Notes under the pieces: model-generated | The model's database searches: none | The model's input: only the letters and a program-made list of their open reading frames with translations | What the model was told of the DNA's origin: nothing | Part shown: positions 15,292 through 22,593 of the stretch, in pieces | Layout of the letters: every line of letters begins with the position of its first letter | Position numbering within the stretch: the first letter of the stretch is position 1 | Origin: Spirochaetaceae bacterium | Lineage (GTDB): Bacteria; Spirochaetota; Spirochaetia; Treponematales; Breznakiellaceae | Length of the DNA: 30,092 nucleotides | Assembly (NCBI GenBank): GCA_031269165.1 | Contig: JAISZQ010000169.1 | Location: forward strand, 1-30,092 | Direction of reading: 5' to 3' | Made by a program: the position numbers and the translations under genes

Positions 15292-15359
15292 TTTGGGAAC
15301 TTTTCCGACCGTTTTAAAGATTTTTCATTTAAAAAAACGCAAAAAAAACACGAAAACGC

Positions 15360-15388
15360 TTGACAAAAATTTTCGGGTATGGGAGAAT
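15360..15388 (+). promoter_or_regulatory. Sigma-70-type promoter upstream of the AT-rich island
   Basis: TTGACA (15360-15365), 17-base spacer and GAGAAT (15383-15388), with A-tracts upstream (15331-15350) that could act as an UP element. The start of the spacer (AAAATTTTCG) resembles those of the promoters at 23752 and 29873. Confidence 0.5.
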
Positions 15389-15433
15389 GTGCGTAACGGA
15401 TTAAAAAGGCCCCAATATGACGGAGGTTTGCCG

Positions 15434-15535
15434 ATGTTCGCGCACACTGCCGGTCTTCGTGGGATGTATCGCGCCGGAGATGCGTGTATAGGGAGTTATG
15501 CGAAACTTTTTGCGACCCACTATGCAAAACCTTGA
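15434..15535 (+). CDS. Possible 33-residue small protein or leader peptide
   Basis: An ATG preceded by GGAGG at ideal spacing opens a 33-codon frame (MFAHTAGLRGMYRAGDACIG...) ending TGA, about 40 bases downstream of the TTGACA promoter. Promoter, ribosome site and start line up correctly, but the sequence is not recognised and the frame is short enough to occur by chance. A TATAAT (15544-15549) follows directly. Confidence 0.3.
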   Translation: MFAHTAGLRGMYRAGDACIGSYAKLFATHYAKP

Positions 15536-15587
15536 AAGTGGGGTATAATTAAGAAAGACGCAACAAAAAACCTGAACAGGTTCGGCA

Positions 15588-15614
15588 CGGCGGCATCCGT
15601 GCCGCCGCTTCGTA
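15588..15614. repeat. Hairpin at the left edge of the AT-rich island
   Basis: CGGCGGCA-TCCG-TGCCGCCG followed by CTTCGTA. The loop TCCG and tail CTTCGTA are identical at the right edge (18201-18231), but the stem is different there. A smaller AACCTG-AA-CAGGTT palindrome lies just upstream (15569-15582). A candidate -10 TATAAT for the island genes is at 15544-15549. No gene is evident between 15536 and 15671. Confidence 0.7.
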
Positions 15615-15671
15615 AGGAGCAACTTGTTGCATATTCAATGTAAGATGTCGTTTATAGAAGGTTGATATAAA

Positions 15672-16601
15672 GTGGTTAAGAAATATTTCCTAATATTTGT
15701 TATTATTTTAGTAGACAGTTGGGTATGTTTTGGACAAGATACAACAACTGTCGATGATACAACCCATTATATTGAAGAATCAACAACGTATTTAGAAGAC
15801 ATCTCGAAACATGAAGAAAGCTCTAGTAAATATATAGAGAGTCTAACAAAACATATAGAAGATTTTACCTATTATCAGTTTGGTGAAATTGTTGATGACG
15901 TTTATGTAGTCAGGCTGCAAACGCAAGATTATATAAATTCGCATACTCATATTATTATTGGAACACAGTATGATTTAGATGTTTCAAAAATATTCAAGAA
16001 TTTCCTTATTGGAAGCGGCGCTATATTAATAACTATTCTTGTAATGCCGGCATTGGCTCCTACTATAGCGACAAACTATATCGCTATGATTGTAACGAGT
16101 ACAGCTAAGGCCGCAGTCCTTCAAGGGGCGATTGCTGGCGTAGTCACGTATATTGAGACGGGTGGAGATACAGAAGCCACATTAAATAGCGCGCTGGTTG
16201 GCGCTTCAGAAGGGTATAAATATGCCGCAGTTGTAGCATCGGGTGCAGCGTTGGCAAGCGGCATAAGAATGGCAACTACTTCAGGTAAACTCGCACTGGA
16301 TACGTCGAAAGATTTACGCAGACCCTATATAAGAGACGAAGTGCGAAGGGAAATCGAACTCAGAGCGCCAAAGACCCGGGATAGGCGGTTTATTGATCCT
16401 AATACAGGACGGCCTATCAATGGTCCTTATGACCTGGGGCATAGGCCCGGACATGAATTTTGGCGTGAAAAAGCAAAAGCGATAAAAGATGGATTGACAC
16501 AAGAAAAGTTCAATGATAGGATGAATAACCCTGATCTATATCAGATTGAAGACCCATCGGTTAATCGGGGGCATAAATTTGAAATGCCAAGGATGGAATG
16601 A
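15672..16601 (+). CDS. Secreted GH-E-family (HNH/EndoVII fold) nuclease toxin
   Basis: A 309-residue polymorphic-toxin-like protein. Residues 1-21 form a signal peptide (VKKYFLIFVIILVDSWVCFG). Residues 32-68 carry five seven-residue repeats of the YIEESTT, YLEDISK, HEESSSK type. Two hydrophobic, Ala/Gly-rich segments (about 110-150 and 176-200) resemble the pre-toxin region of polymorphic toxins. The C-terminal domain matches the GH-E nuclease pattern: FIDPNTGRPINGPYDLGHRPG with Gly256-His257, then WREKAKA, NNPDLYQIEDPSVNRGHKFE with Asn298, His301 and Glu304. It should cut DNA or RNA of rival cells. The start is GTG with no good ribosome site. An immunity candidate follows with no gap. The DNA is far more AT-rich than neighbours, suggesting acquisition. 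Confidence 0.8.
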   Translation: MVKKYFLIFVIILVDSWVCFGQDTTTVDDTTHYIEESTTYLEDISKHEESSSKYIESLTKHIEDFTYYQFGEIVDDVYVVRLQTQDYINSHTHIIIGTQYDLDVSKIFKNFLIGSGAILITILVMPALAPTIATNYIAMIVTSTAKAAVLQGAIAGVVTYIETGGDTEATLNSALVGASEGYKYAAVVASGAALASGIRMATTSGKLALDTSKDLRRPYIRDEVRREIELRAPKTRDRRFIDPNTGRPINGPYDLGHRPGHEFWREKAKAIKDGLTQEKFNDRMNNPDLYQIEDPSVNRGHKFEMPRME

Positions 16602-16985
16602 ATGAAAAGACAGATGCAACAGCCCGGCTTGATTGAGGCTGTACTTAATGACGACAAAGAAAAAGTCCAGAATTTGCTTGCTTCCGGTGTGGATATAAAC
16701 ATTACCGACAGGGCAGGCTGGACTGCGTTGCATTTTACCGCGCAAGAGAACAATATTGTTCTTGCAAAGATATTATTGGAGAACGAGGCTCGGGTTGATA
16801 TTCAGGAAGAGCATGGCAACACCCCATTGTTTAAGGCTGTATTTAATTGTACTGGGGATGGCACAATGATAAAACTATTGCTGTCTTATGGGGCAGATAG
16901 GAATTTGAAAAACAACTATGGGGTTTCACCGCTTGATTTAGCGAATACTATAGATAATTATTCTGTCGCTCAATTTCTACAATAA
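16602..16985 (+). CDS. Ankyrin-repeat protein, candidate immunity protein for the GH-E toxin
   Basis: A 127-residue protein made of ankyrin repeats: DRAGWTALHFTAQENNIVLA, then EEHGNTPLFKAVFNC, then NNYGVSPLDLANTID, with LLENEARVDIQ and LLSYGADRNLK as linking loops. Its ATG follows the toxin stop codon with no gap, so it is translated with the toxin. Ankyrin-type immunity proteins are known beside polymorphic nuclease toxins, where they bind and block the nuclease domain. No signal peptide is seen, so it would protect from the cytoplasm, where a nuclease has to be stopped. The fold assignment is firm; the immunity role rests on position. Confidence 0.8.
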   Translation: MKRQMQQPGLIEAVLNDDKEKVQNLLASGVDINITDRAGWTALHFTAQENNIVLAKILLENEARVDIQEEHGNTPLFKAVFNCTGDGTMIKLLLSYGADRNLKNNYGVSPLDLANTIDNYSVAQFLQ

Positions 16986-17000
16986 GGAGAATGAAAAATT

Positions 17001-17579
17001 ATGGTTATGAAAAATAGAATATTCTTTGTTGGATTTTTTTTGATGTTGATTAACGTATCTTCATTGATGGCCGTTCCCAATTCTTTTCCCGAGTTACGGG
17101 TTCTTGTCAGCACTGACAATGGGCAGTCATGGACTGAAAATCTAAAAGATTTACATGTTGACGAGCCTTTTTACCTAAGAATTGACGCAAGTATCAGATT
17201 TCGTGGCAAGAAATTACCTATTCTTTCTCCAAAAGAAGAAGCGCTTCTTTCTTTTGCACTTCCTAAGGATTTCGATATGTCATTGACAGATAAAAATGTC
17301 AATGGTCATGATAATAGATTTCTGGTGCCTATAACAGCTATTGAGGATGCTTTTGTTAATAGTGTTAAACCACAAATATCGAGAATAATATATTACTGTG
17401 AACCGAAAAACGTGGGGACATATAGCTTCTCTATGAAGATGTCTTGGATTCAGGGGCCCCATTGGATTCTGGGGCCTATGTTGTCAATTATTGAAATTCT
17501 AATCAAGCAAAATATTTTCTCTATTGAAACTCTAATCGAGCAAGATATTTCCTTTGTCATCAACGAATCTGGTAAATAG
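17001..17579 (+). CDS. Secreted protein of unknown function in the toxin island
   Basis: A 192-residue protein with a clear signal peptide (KNRIFFVGFFLMLINVSSLMA, cut near Val-Pro) and a beta-rich body starting ELRVLVSTDNGQSWTENL, which may form an immunoglobulin-like or jelly-roll fold; no family is recognised. Near the end, an 11-residue unit is imperfectly duplicated (IEILIKQNIFS and IETLIEQDISF, encoded by adjacent 33-bp blocks at about 17491-17556). AAGGAG stands 11 bases before the ATG. It lies 15 bases after the ankyrin gene and shares its AT-rich composition. Its role could be toxin release, binding, or a second, exported immunity factor; none is shown by the sequence. Confidence 0.7.
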   Translation: MVMKNRIFFVGFFLMLINVSSLMAVPNSFPELRVLVSTDNGQSWTENLKDLHVDEPFYLRIDASIRFRGKKLPILSPKEEALLSFALPKDFDMSLTDKNVNGHDNRFLVPITAIEDAFVNSVKPQISRIIYYCEPKNVGTYSFSMKMSWIQGPHWILGPMLSIIEILIKQNIFSIETLIEQDISFVINESGK

Positions 17580-17592
17580 GCGGAGAATTAGC

Positions 17593-18195
17593 ATGGATAA
17601 TTCAAAGAGGAATACATCTGATTTTTTTGATGAATTAACAATACGCTGTTCCATGGATTCTTTGTTTGACGTTAGTCAATTGCGGAAGATATATGATGCA
17701 GGAATTCAGGCTAAAGACGCACGTTATAAGCGTTTTATGGAAGAGATAGAAGCAAGAAATGATCCTGAACTCGTTGCTTTTTATGAAGGAACCGATGAAT
17801 GGCATATACAAACTGATATTTTTAATCAGTTATGTATTATCGGCGTGTATATAGATGTCGAATTATTTCTGAAGACTGTATTGAAATACCATTTTAAAGT
17901 TGCATCGGCAGACACATTTACCTATAAAGAAATTAAGGAACGATATAGATTAAGAAAAATTAAATTATCATCATTGAAATCATTCTCATGTTTTAATGAA
18001 TTACGCTTATTAAATAATGCTATAAAGCATAATGGGTGTGTTTCTAAAGATTTATCAAAAGAATACCCTCAAAGATGGAAAATTGGAGAAAAAATTAGGA
18101 TATCCGAAGAATATATTAATATACTTGCAACGGAAGTGAAAAATTTTAAGCATAGTTTATATGACAAGATTTCACCAGATTTTAAATACAAATAA
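17593..18195 (+). CDS. HEPN-like protein of unknown function in the toxin island
   Basis: A 200-residue soluble, helical protein. The segment FNELRLLNNAIKHNG resembles the R...N.I.H motif of HEPN-superfamily proteins, many of which are RNases or structural partners in defence and toxin systems. The RxxxxxxxH spacing is slightly longer than the classical Rx4-6H, so catalysis is uncertain. The start at 17593 is chosen because GGAG lies upstream and the earlier in-frame ATG at 17554 lies inside the preceding gene. It is very AT-rich. It is the last gene of the island, followed six bases later by the right-edge hairpin. Confidence 0.6.
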   Translation: MDNSKRNTSDFFDELTIRCSMDSLFDVSQLRKIYDAGIQAKDARYKRFMEEIEARNDPELVAFYEGTDEWHIQTDIFNQLCIIGVYIDVELFLKTVLKYHFKVASADTFTYKEIKERYRLRKIKLSSLKSFSCFNELRLLNNAIKHNGCVSKDLSKEYPQRWKIGEKIRISEEYINILATEVKNFKHSLYDKISPDFKYK

Positions 18196-18200
18196 TTGTA

Positions 18201-18231
18201 CGCCGCAACATCCGTGTTGCGGCGCTTCGTA
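18201..18231. repeat. Hairpin at the right edge of the AT-rich island
   Basis: CGCCGCAACA-TCCG-TGTTGCGGCG (10-bp perfect arms) followed by CTTCGTA. Loop and tail equal those of the left-edge hairpin. It may also terminate the island transcript, although TTCTTTTTCTT comes only a few bases later. Confidence 0.7.
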
Positions 18232-18833
18232 GCAGTTCTTTTTCTTACTCATTGCATGAAAGAAAGCGGGGCGTGGTTTGAAGTCGCAAAACCATCGCCT
18301 AACGAGGCAGTCGAATTAGTCGCTTTTGGGACAAGGATAATTCCCTGGCAGGCCCGTGACGAACATTCTGCGCGGATCACCGGGCAGCCCGCTTTTTATC
18401 CCTGCCTTTCACATACCCGATTCCCCCTTATCTTCCGCTCTCTGCCGCTATGCGCGGTATACATTTCCCTATGTTATGCGCCATGCAGTATAGCATCCGT
18501 TTACTTTTATCTTCGCGCTCTCGTTGTCCGTTATGTCCGGTTTTACTTCACCCCCGGCCGCCCCTTTCCGTGCTTCCGCCGTTTCAAGAAAATGGTCTAT
18601 GTATTTTGCGTCTATCCGTGGACGCTTGGGACGCGCCGTAGGCGCAGACCTGCCGGTCGGAACGCGTGTCTGGAGCGAGGGGTCGGCACTGAAATTGCCG
18701 CGATTTCCTCCACCTTTTCTATCTTTAGGGGTTTTGGAACAGGCTCTCTTAAAACCCCCTCTTCCCCCAAAAACAACGGAAGCGCAATCGGGTTATCTTT
18801 TATCTTTTATCCATCCAAGGTATACTCATTCCC
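18232..18833. other. Gene-free stretch before the PRPP synthetase gene
   Basis: The open frame across 18196-18837 has no ribosome site, begins within the hairpin and does not look like a protein, so it is not called. Visible items are a GCGCC-GTA-GGCGC hairpin at 18633-18645, a degenerate family A end (GTTTTGGAACAGGCTCT near 18731-18747) and the second copy of the 33-bp direct repeat at 18765-18797. TATACT at 18821-18826 could be the -10 of the next gene. Confidence 0.6.
18765..18797. repeat. 33-bp direct repeat, copy 2
   Basis: Identical to 15003-15035. It ends 36 bases before the PRPP synthetase start codon. The two copies flank the whole toxin island and the HU-like fragment. Confidence 0.75.
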
Positions 18834-20066
18834 ATGAACTACACAAATCCCGCAAACGTAGCCGTGATTGCCTGTCCGGGGACGGAAGTTTTTGCAAAGC
18901 AGATTGTCAGTCATCTCAAGAGTTGTTTTAAGCGAAATTTTGATAAGATGGCCGCAGATATGGCCAAACGCTACGGGCTTCCGCGAGATACGGTGGTGCG
19001 GGGGCTTAACTTTGTTCGGGAGACGGTGTCTACGGGGACGGTCGCGCGGGGAAATGTCGAGCAGTGCCATACGCCGCACTTCAGCGCGGAGGCGCATTTT
19101 TCGATGTTTGCCAACGGCGAGGTCAAGGCGGAGTTGCTCGAATCTGTGCGGGGGAAGGATGTCTACATCGTGCAGGATGTGGAAAACGGCTATCCGGTGT
19201 CGTTCAACGACGGCGCGGTGTCGAAAACGCTCTCGGTCAACGACCATCTGTTCTGTCTTCTGGTGACGGTTGACGCGGCGAAACAGGCGGGGGCGCAGAG
19301 TATCACCGTGATGTTGCCGGTTTACCCCTACTCGCGCCAGCACAAGAAGAAGAGTCGGGAAGGGGTGGCGGCGGTCTCCGTAGGGAATATTTTAGAGTCG
19401 ATGCATGTGAACCGCGTGATTACGCTGGACATTCATTCGCGGGAAATCGGCAACAGTTTCGGGAATATGCGGCTGGAAAACCTCCACGCCAGTTACCAGA
19501 TTATCCGCCAGCTTGCCAAGATCACGGATGTCAAGAGCGATAACTTTGTCGTGGTGTCTCCCGACACGGGGGCCATCGACCGGAACAAGTTTTACGCGAC
19601 CGCCCTGAAGAAGCCGCTCGCTCTGCTCTACAAGGAGCGCGATTACTCGCGGATAAGTTCTTCGGCGATTGACTCGAACATTGCCGAGTTGAAGTTGCTG
19701 GGTAACGTGCAGGGGAAAACGGTCTTTATCGCGGACGACATGATCGGCACCGGCGGGACGCTGCTCAAGGCGATGCGCTTCCTCAAGGAAAACGGCGCGG
19801 GACAGGTGATTTGCGCGGTGAGCCTCCCCCTCTTTTCAGGCGGCGCGATTTCTTACTTTGACGAGGCCTATCAAGAGGGGCTCTTTTACCGGATCATCGG
19901 AACCAACGCGGTTCATCACGAAGCGTTGCTGGAAAAAGAATGGTATGTCAGCGTCGACATCACCCGCCTCTTTGCCCAGATCATTTCGCGTCTGCGCCAG
20001 AACTTGCCGCTGAGTTCGCTCTTGGACAACCGCGACATCATCGTGAAGTTGTTTGATGAGAAATGA
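18834..20066 (+). CDS. prs: Ribose-phosphate pyrophosphokinase (long, treponemal form)
   Basis: A 410-residue PRPP synthetase, which makes PRPP from ribose 5-phosphate and ATP for nucleotide, His and Trp synthesis. The PRPP-binding loop is FIADDMIGTGGTLL with Asp301-Asp302 and Thr309. The ATP-contact segment is LPVYPYSRQHKKKSREG (161-177), the flexible-loop region is LDIHSREIGNSFG (198-210), and the ribose loop region is VSPDTGAIDRNKFY. It is about 90 residues longer than the common 310-320 form, with an added N-terminal part (about 1-100) containing HFSAEAHFSMFANGEVK. Its start has no ribosome site, and a TATACT ends eight bases before the ATG, so the mRNA may be leaderless. Confidence 0.93.
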   Translation: MNYTNPANVAVIACPGTEVFAKQIVSHLKSCFKRNFDKMAADMAKRYGLPRDTVVRGLNFVRETVSTGTVARGNVEQCHTPHFSAEAHFSMFANGEVKAELLESVRGKDVYIVQDVENGYPVSFNDGAVSKTLSVNDHLFCLLVTVDAAKQAGAQSITVMLPVYPYSRQHKKKSREGVAAVSVGNILESMHVNRVITLDIHSREIGNSFGNMRLENLHASYQIIRQLAKITDVKSDNFVVVSPDTGAIDRNKFYATALKKPLALLYKERDYSRISSSAIDSNIAELKLLGNVQGKTVFIADDMIGTGGTLLKAMRFLKENGAGQVICAVSLPLFSGGAISYFDEAYQEGLFYRIIGTNAVHHEALLEKEWYVSVDITRLFAQIISRLRQNLPLSSLLDNRDIIVKLFDEK

Positions 20067-20075
20067 AGAGAAATG

Positions 20076-20236
20076 GTAACTATTCAGTTGGGGGGAAGTC
20101 TCCCCCCTCGCTCCAGCCCGCTCAAAACCGCGCCGCACTTTGTGCTTGTGCGGTTTTGAGCCGTCTTCCGCTACCCCCCTCAGCGGTGGCCCCGCCCCCG
20201 CAACGCCCCCGGTCACGGTGACGACTGAATAGTTAC
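20076..20236. mobile_element. Short inverted-repeat element, family C
   Basis: GTAACTATTCAGT at 20076-20088 and its exact reverse complement at 20224-20236 enclose a GC-rich body of the same type as in the other elements (G5-AAGTCT-C6, CGCTCCAGCC, a hairpin, CGTCTTCCGCTACC). The hairpin is GCTCAAAACCGC (20120-20131) with its exact complement at 20150-20161. It lies between the PRPP synthetase stop and the kinase ribosome site. Confidence 0.75.
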
Positions 20237-20248
20237 GAGGAAAGAGAA

Positions 20249-21460
20249 ATGACGTGGCTCTGTGCCGACATTGGAACCTCCTCGCTGAAAGCCGCCCTGA
20301 TCGACGCGGAAGGGGTGCAACACGCCTTTGTCCGCATGCGCTATCGGCAGTCGGGGCGGGACGGCGGGACGGCGACACCCGTCCCTACCGTTGCGGCGGA
20401 CTGGGAGGCGGCGTTCAAGGATGCCGTTTTTACGCTGAGAAGACAGACGCAAACGGACATTGCCGCCATCTGTGTTTCGGGGAATGGGCCGACCTTCGTG
20501 CCGGTTGACCGGGAGGGGCACGCGCTTCCGCCTCTGGCCTGGTATAACGCGCCCAAACGGACGGCGGGCCCGTCGCTTTTCTTGCCCCACATCGCGCACT
20601 TCATCGCGGAACAACGGGAACAGTACGACAACACGGAGACGCTCTTCTCGTGTCAGGAATGGCTTGCGTGGAGGCTCGGCGCACAGGCGGTGTCTGTCTT
20701 GCCCAATGAACGTTTCAGGCCCTCCTACTGGGACGAGGCGCAGTGCGCGGCCATCGGGTGCGCTATGCGGAAACTACCGCCCCTCGTGCCGCTGGGAACC
20801 GTTATCGGGAAGACCGGCGGGCGGGCGGAAAAGGATTTCGCGCTTCCCCCGCACATTCCCATCGTCGCGGGCGGCCCGGACTTCATCATGGCCCTCATCG
20901 GTACCGGCACGCTTGCCGAGGGGCTGGTCTGCGACCGGGCGGGAACCTCGGAAGGCATAAACGTGTGCAGCAGGGTGCCCGCTACCACGGGTAATCTTCG
21001 TACCTTGCCCCATATCGCGGATGGCCTGTTCAATGTCGGCGCGTTGATCCCCCGGTCGGGCATTCTCTTTGACGACTACCGGCGCGACACGTTGCAGGAA
21101 GACCGTGATTACAAGGAACATCTCGACGCCCTGCTCAAAAGCGCGAGTCTGTCCGAGGAGGACATCGCCGGGCGGCGGGTGCTGTTGCAAATGGCGCGTC
21201 AGGTGAAAGAGAAGATCGCGCTGTTGCGGGAACACGGCTTTCCCGTAACCGAGATGCGCGTCTCGGGCGGTCAAGCCAAAAACGCGCTCTGGAACCGGAT
21301 GAAGGCGAAGATAGCGGGGGTTACGCTTGCCGTCCCCGCGATCACCGACGGGGAACTCGCCGGAAACGCCTGTCTCTGCGCGGTGGCACAGGGCGAGGCC
21401 GCCGATTTGCATGAAGCCGCCGCACAGATCGTCCGCATTAAGGAGCGGTATTTCCCCTAA
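20249..21460 (+). CDS. FGGY-family carbohydrate kinase
   Basis: A 403-residue sugar kinase of the FGGY family (xylulo-, fuculo-, rhamnulo- and glycerokinases). The phosphate-1 motif is ADIGTSSLKAALID at 6-19, the central substrate/metal region is VAGGPDFIMALIGTGTL, and the C-terminal nucleotide motif is RVSGGQAKNALWNRMKAKI with the GELAGNACL region after it. It is shorter than typical members (about 480-500), mainly through a reduced middle part, with all ATP-site motifs retained. The substrate cannot be read from the sequence. The start follows GAGGAAAG. The pseudouridine synthase gene follows after two bases. Confidence 0.85.
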   Translation: MTWLCADIGTSSLKAALIDAEGVQHAFVRMRYRQSGRDGGTATPVPTVAADWEAAFKDAVFTLRRQTQTDIAAICVSGNGPTFVPVDREGHALPPLAWYNAPKRTAGPSLFLPHIAHFIAEQREQYDNTETLFSCQEWLAWRLGAQAVSVLPNERFRPSYWDEAQCAAIGCAMRKLPPLVPLGTVIGKTGGRAEKDFALPPHIPIVAGGPDFIMALIGTGTLAEGLVCDRAGTSEGINVCSRVPATTGNLRTLPHIADGLFNVGALIPRSGILFDDYRRDTLQEDRDYKEHLDALLKSASLSEEDIAGRRVLLQMARQVKEKIALLREHGFPVTEMRVSGGQAKNALWNRMKAKIAGVTLAVPAITDGELAGNACLCAVAQGEAADLHEAAAQIVRIKERYFP

Positions 21461-21462
21461 AC

Positions 21463-22533
21463 ATGAACGAGAAACCGGACGCACCCACGAGCAGTCCCGT
21501 CACGCCGCCCGCCCTGCACGCGGCGTTGCCGGAACCGCTTGAAGCGAAAGAGAACGACGCGGGGCGGCGGCTGGACCGCATCCTCCGCAAACACTTCCCC
21601 GCGTTTCCCCTCTCGTTTATCAATCGGTTGTTGCGCGAAAAGAAGGTGCGGGTCAACGGAAAGGCGCGGGACGGCGCATACCGGGTCGCATCGGGAGACG
21701 TGATCACCGTGACCCGCGCGGCGCAATCCCCCGTCCCAATCTCGCCGCCCGTCCGTCCCGTTGCCCAGCGGGAAAAACCCGCGCCGTCCGGCCCCGCCCT
21801 CCGCATCGTGTATGAAGACGACGATTTACTCGTGGTCGATAAGCCAATGGGTCTACTGACCCACGGTTTACTCACCCACAGCAACAAGGACGGTGAAGAA
21901 AGCCTTGCGTCCCGCGTGTCCGCCTACCTTGCGGACAGGATTCCCGCCTCCCTCTCGTTTCGTCCGGGCCCGCTTCACCGCCTTGACCGGAACACCAGCG
22001 GGCTCGTCGTATTCGGCAAAAGCCTCAAAGGGGCCCGCTTCTTTACCCACGCGACCCAGCAGGGTCTTGTCAAAAAGCAGTATCTCGCCCTCGTCTGCGG
22101 CACCATCGAACAGGAGGAAGTCTGGGAGGACTTCCTCGTCCGCGACCAAGAAACAAGAAAGACCCGCGCCGCACGCCCGGGCGAACCCGCGAAACGGGCC
22201 GTTACCCGCATCCGCCCGCTTGAAGCCGGAGAGGGCGGCACGCTCATCGAAGCGGAAATTTCCTCCGGCAAGACCCACCAAATCCGCGTCCAGTGCGCCC
22301 TCCACGGCCACCCCCTCTGCGGCGACAAAAAATACGGCGGCGCTCCCCGGCACGGCGGCTCCTTTCTCCGCGCCTACAAAATCGTCATCGAAACAGACGG
22401 CGAAACGCGCGCTTGGCGCGCTTCGCGCGAATGGATAATGGTGAATGGTAAATTGAAAATGATTGAAGGGGAACGTCCATCGTCCAAGGAAAGCCCCTTC
22501 GGGGCCAATGACCCCGCGTTCACTCCCCCGTAG
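21463..22533 (+). CDS. RluA-family pseudouridine synthase with repeat-derived C-terminus
   Basis: A 356-residue RNA pseudouridine synthase. An S4-like RNA-binding domain (about 33-85, RRLDRILRKHFPAFPLSFIN followed by VRVNGK) precedes the catalytic domain with GPLHRLDRNTSGLVVFGKS; Asp175 is the catalytic residue. The layout is that of RluC/RluD, which modify 23S rRNA; which one cannot be decided. The conserved fold ends near FLRAYKIVIE (about 303-312). From about residue 318 the frame runs into the intergenic repeat at 22416-22489 and a CCCCC-GTA-GGGGG hairpin, so the last 38 or so residues are repeat-encoded and the stop TAG lies in the hairpin. The start is two bases after the kinase stop. 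Confidence 0.9.
   Translation: MNEKPDAPTSSPVTPPALHAALPEPLEAKENDAGRRLDRILRKHFPAFPLSFINRLLREKKVRVNGKARDGAYRVASGDVITVTRAAQSPVPISPPVRPVAQREKPAPSGPALRIVYEDDDLLVVDKPMGLLTHGLLTHSNKDGEESLASRVSAYLADRIPASLSFRPGPLHRLDRNTSGLVVFGKSLKGARFFTHATQQGLVKKQYLALVCGTIEQEEVWEDFLVRDQETRKTRAARPGEPAKRAVTRIRPLEAGEGGTLIEAEISSGKTHQIRVQCALHGHPLCGDKKYGGAPRHGGSFLRAYKIVIETDGETRAWRASREWIMVNGKLKMIEGERPSSKESPFGANDPAFTPP
22416..22489. repeat. GCGCGCTTCGCGCGAATGG direct repeat, left of the TA pair
   Basis: About 74 bases that match 23116-23190 in the same orientation, from GCGCGCTTCGCGCGAATGG through a series of AATGG/AAAATG motifs to GGGGAACGTCCATCG.CCAAG. It forms part of the coding sequence of the pseudouridine synthase. No matching right end is seen here. 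A TCCCCC-GTA-GGGGGA hairpin follows at 22524-22538. Confidence 0.8.
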
Positions 22534-22593
22534 GGGGAAACCGACGCCCGTTCCCCACACGACGCGCCCAAGAGAAGCCCCTGGGGGGCCGCG

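Noticed and set aside
18300..18330. Integron attC-like core GCCTAACGAGGC
   Set aside because: The sequence fits the R'' core, but no matching GTTRRRY partner or paired arms follow within a normal attC length, and the island hairpins do not fit the core-site pattern either.
18196..18837. 213-codon open frame
   Set aside because: It starts inside the hairpin, has no ribosome site, runs through the 33-bp repeat and has implausible composition.
20076..20236. Family C element as an rRNA/tRNA or structured RNA gene
   Set aside because: Its exact terminal inverted repeats and shared GC-rich body match the other mobile-like elements; no tRNA-like arms are present.
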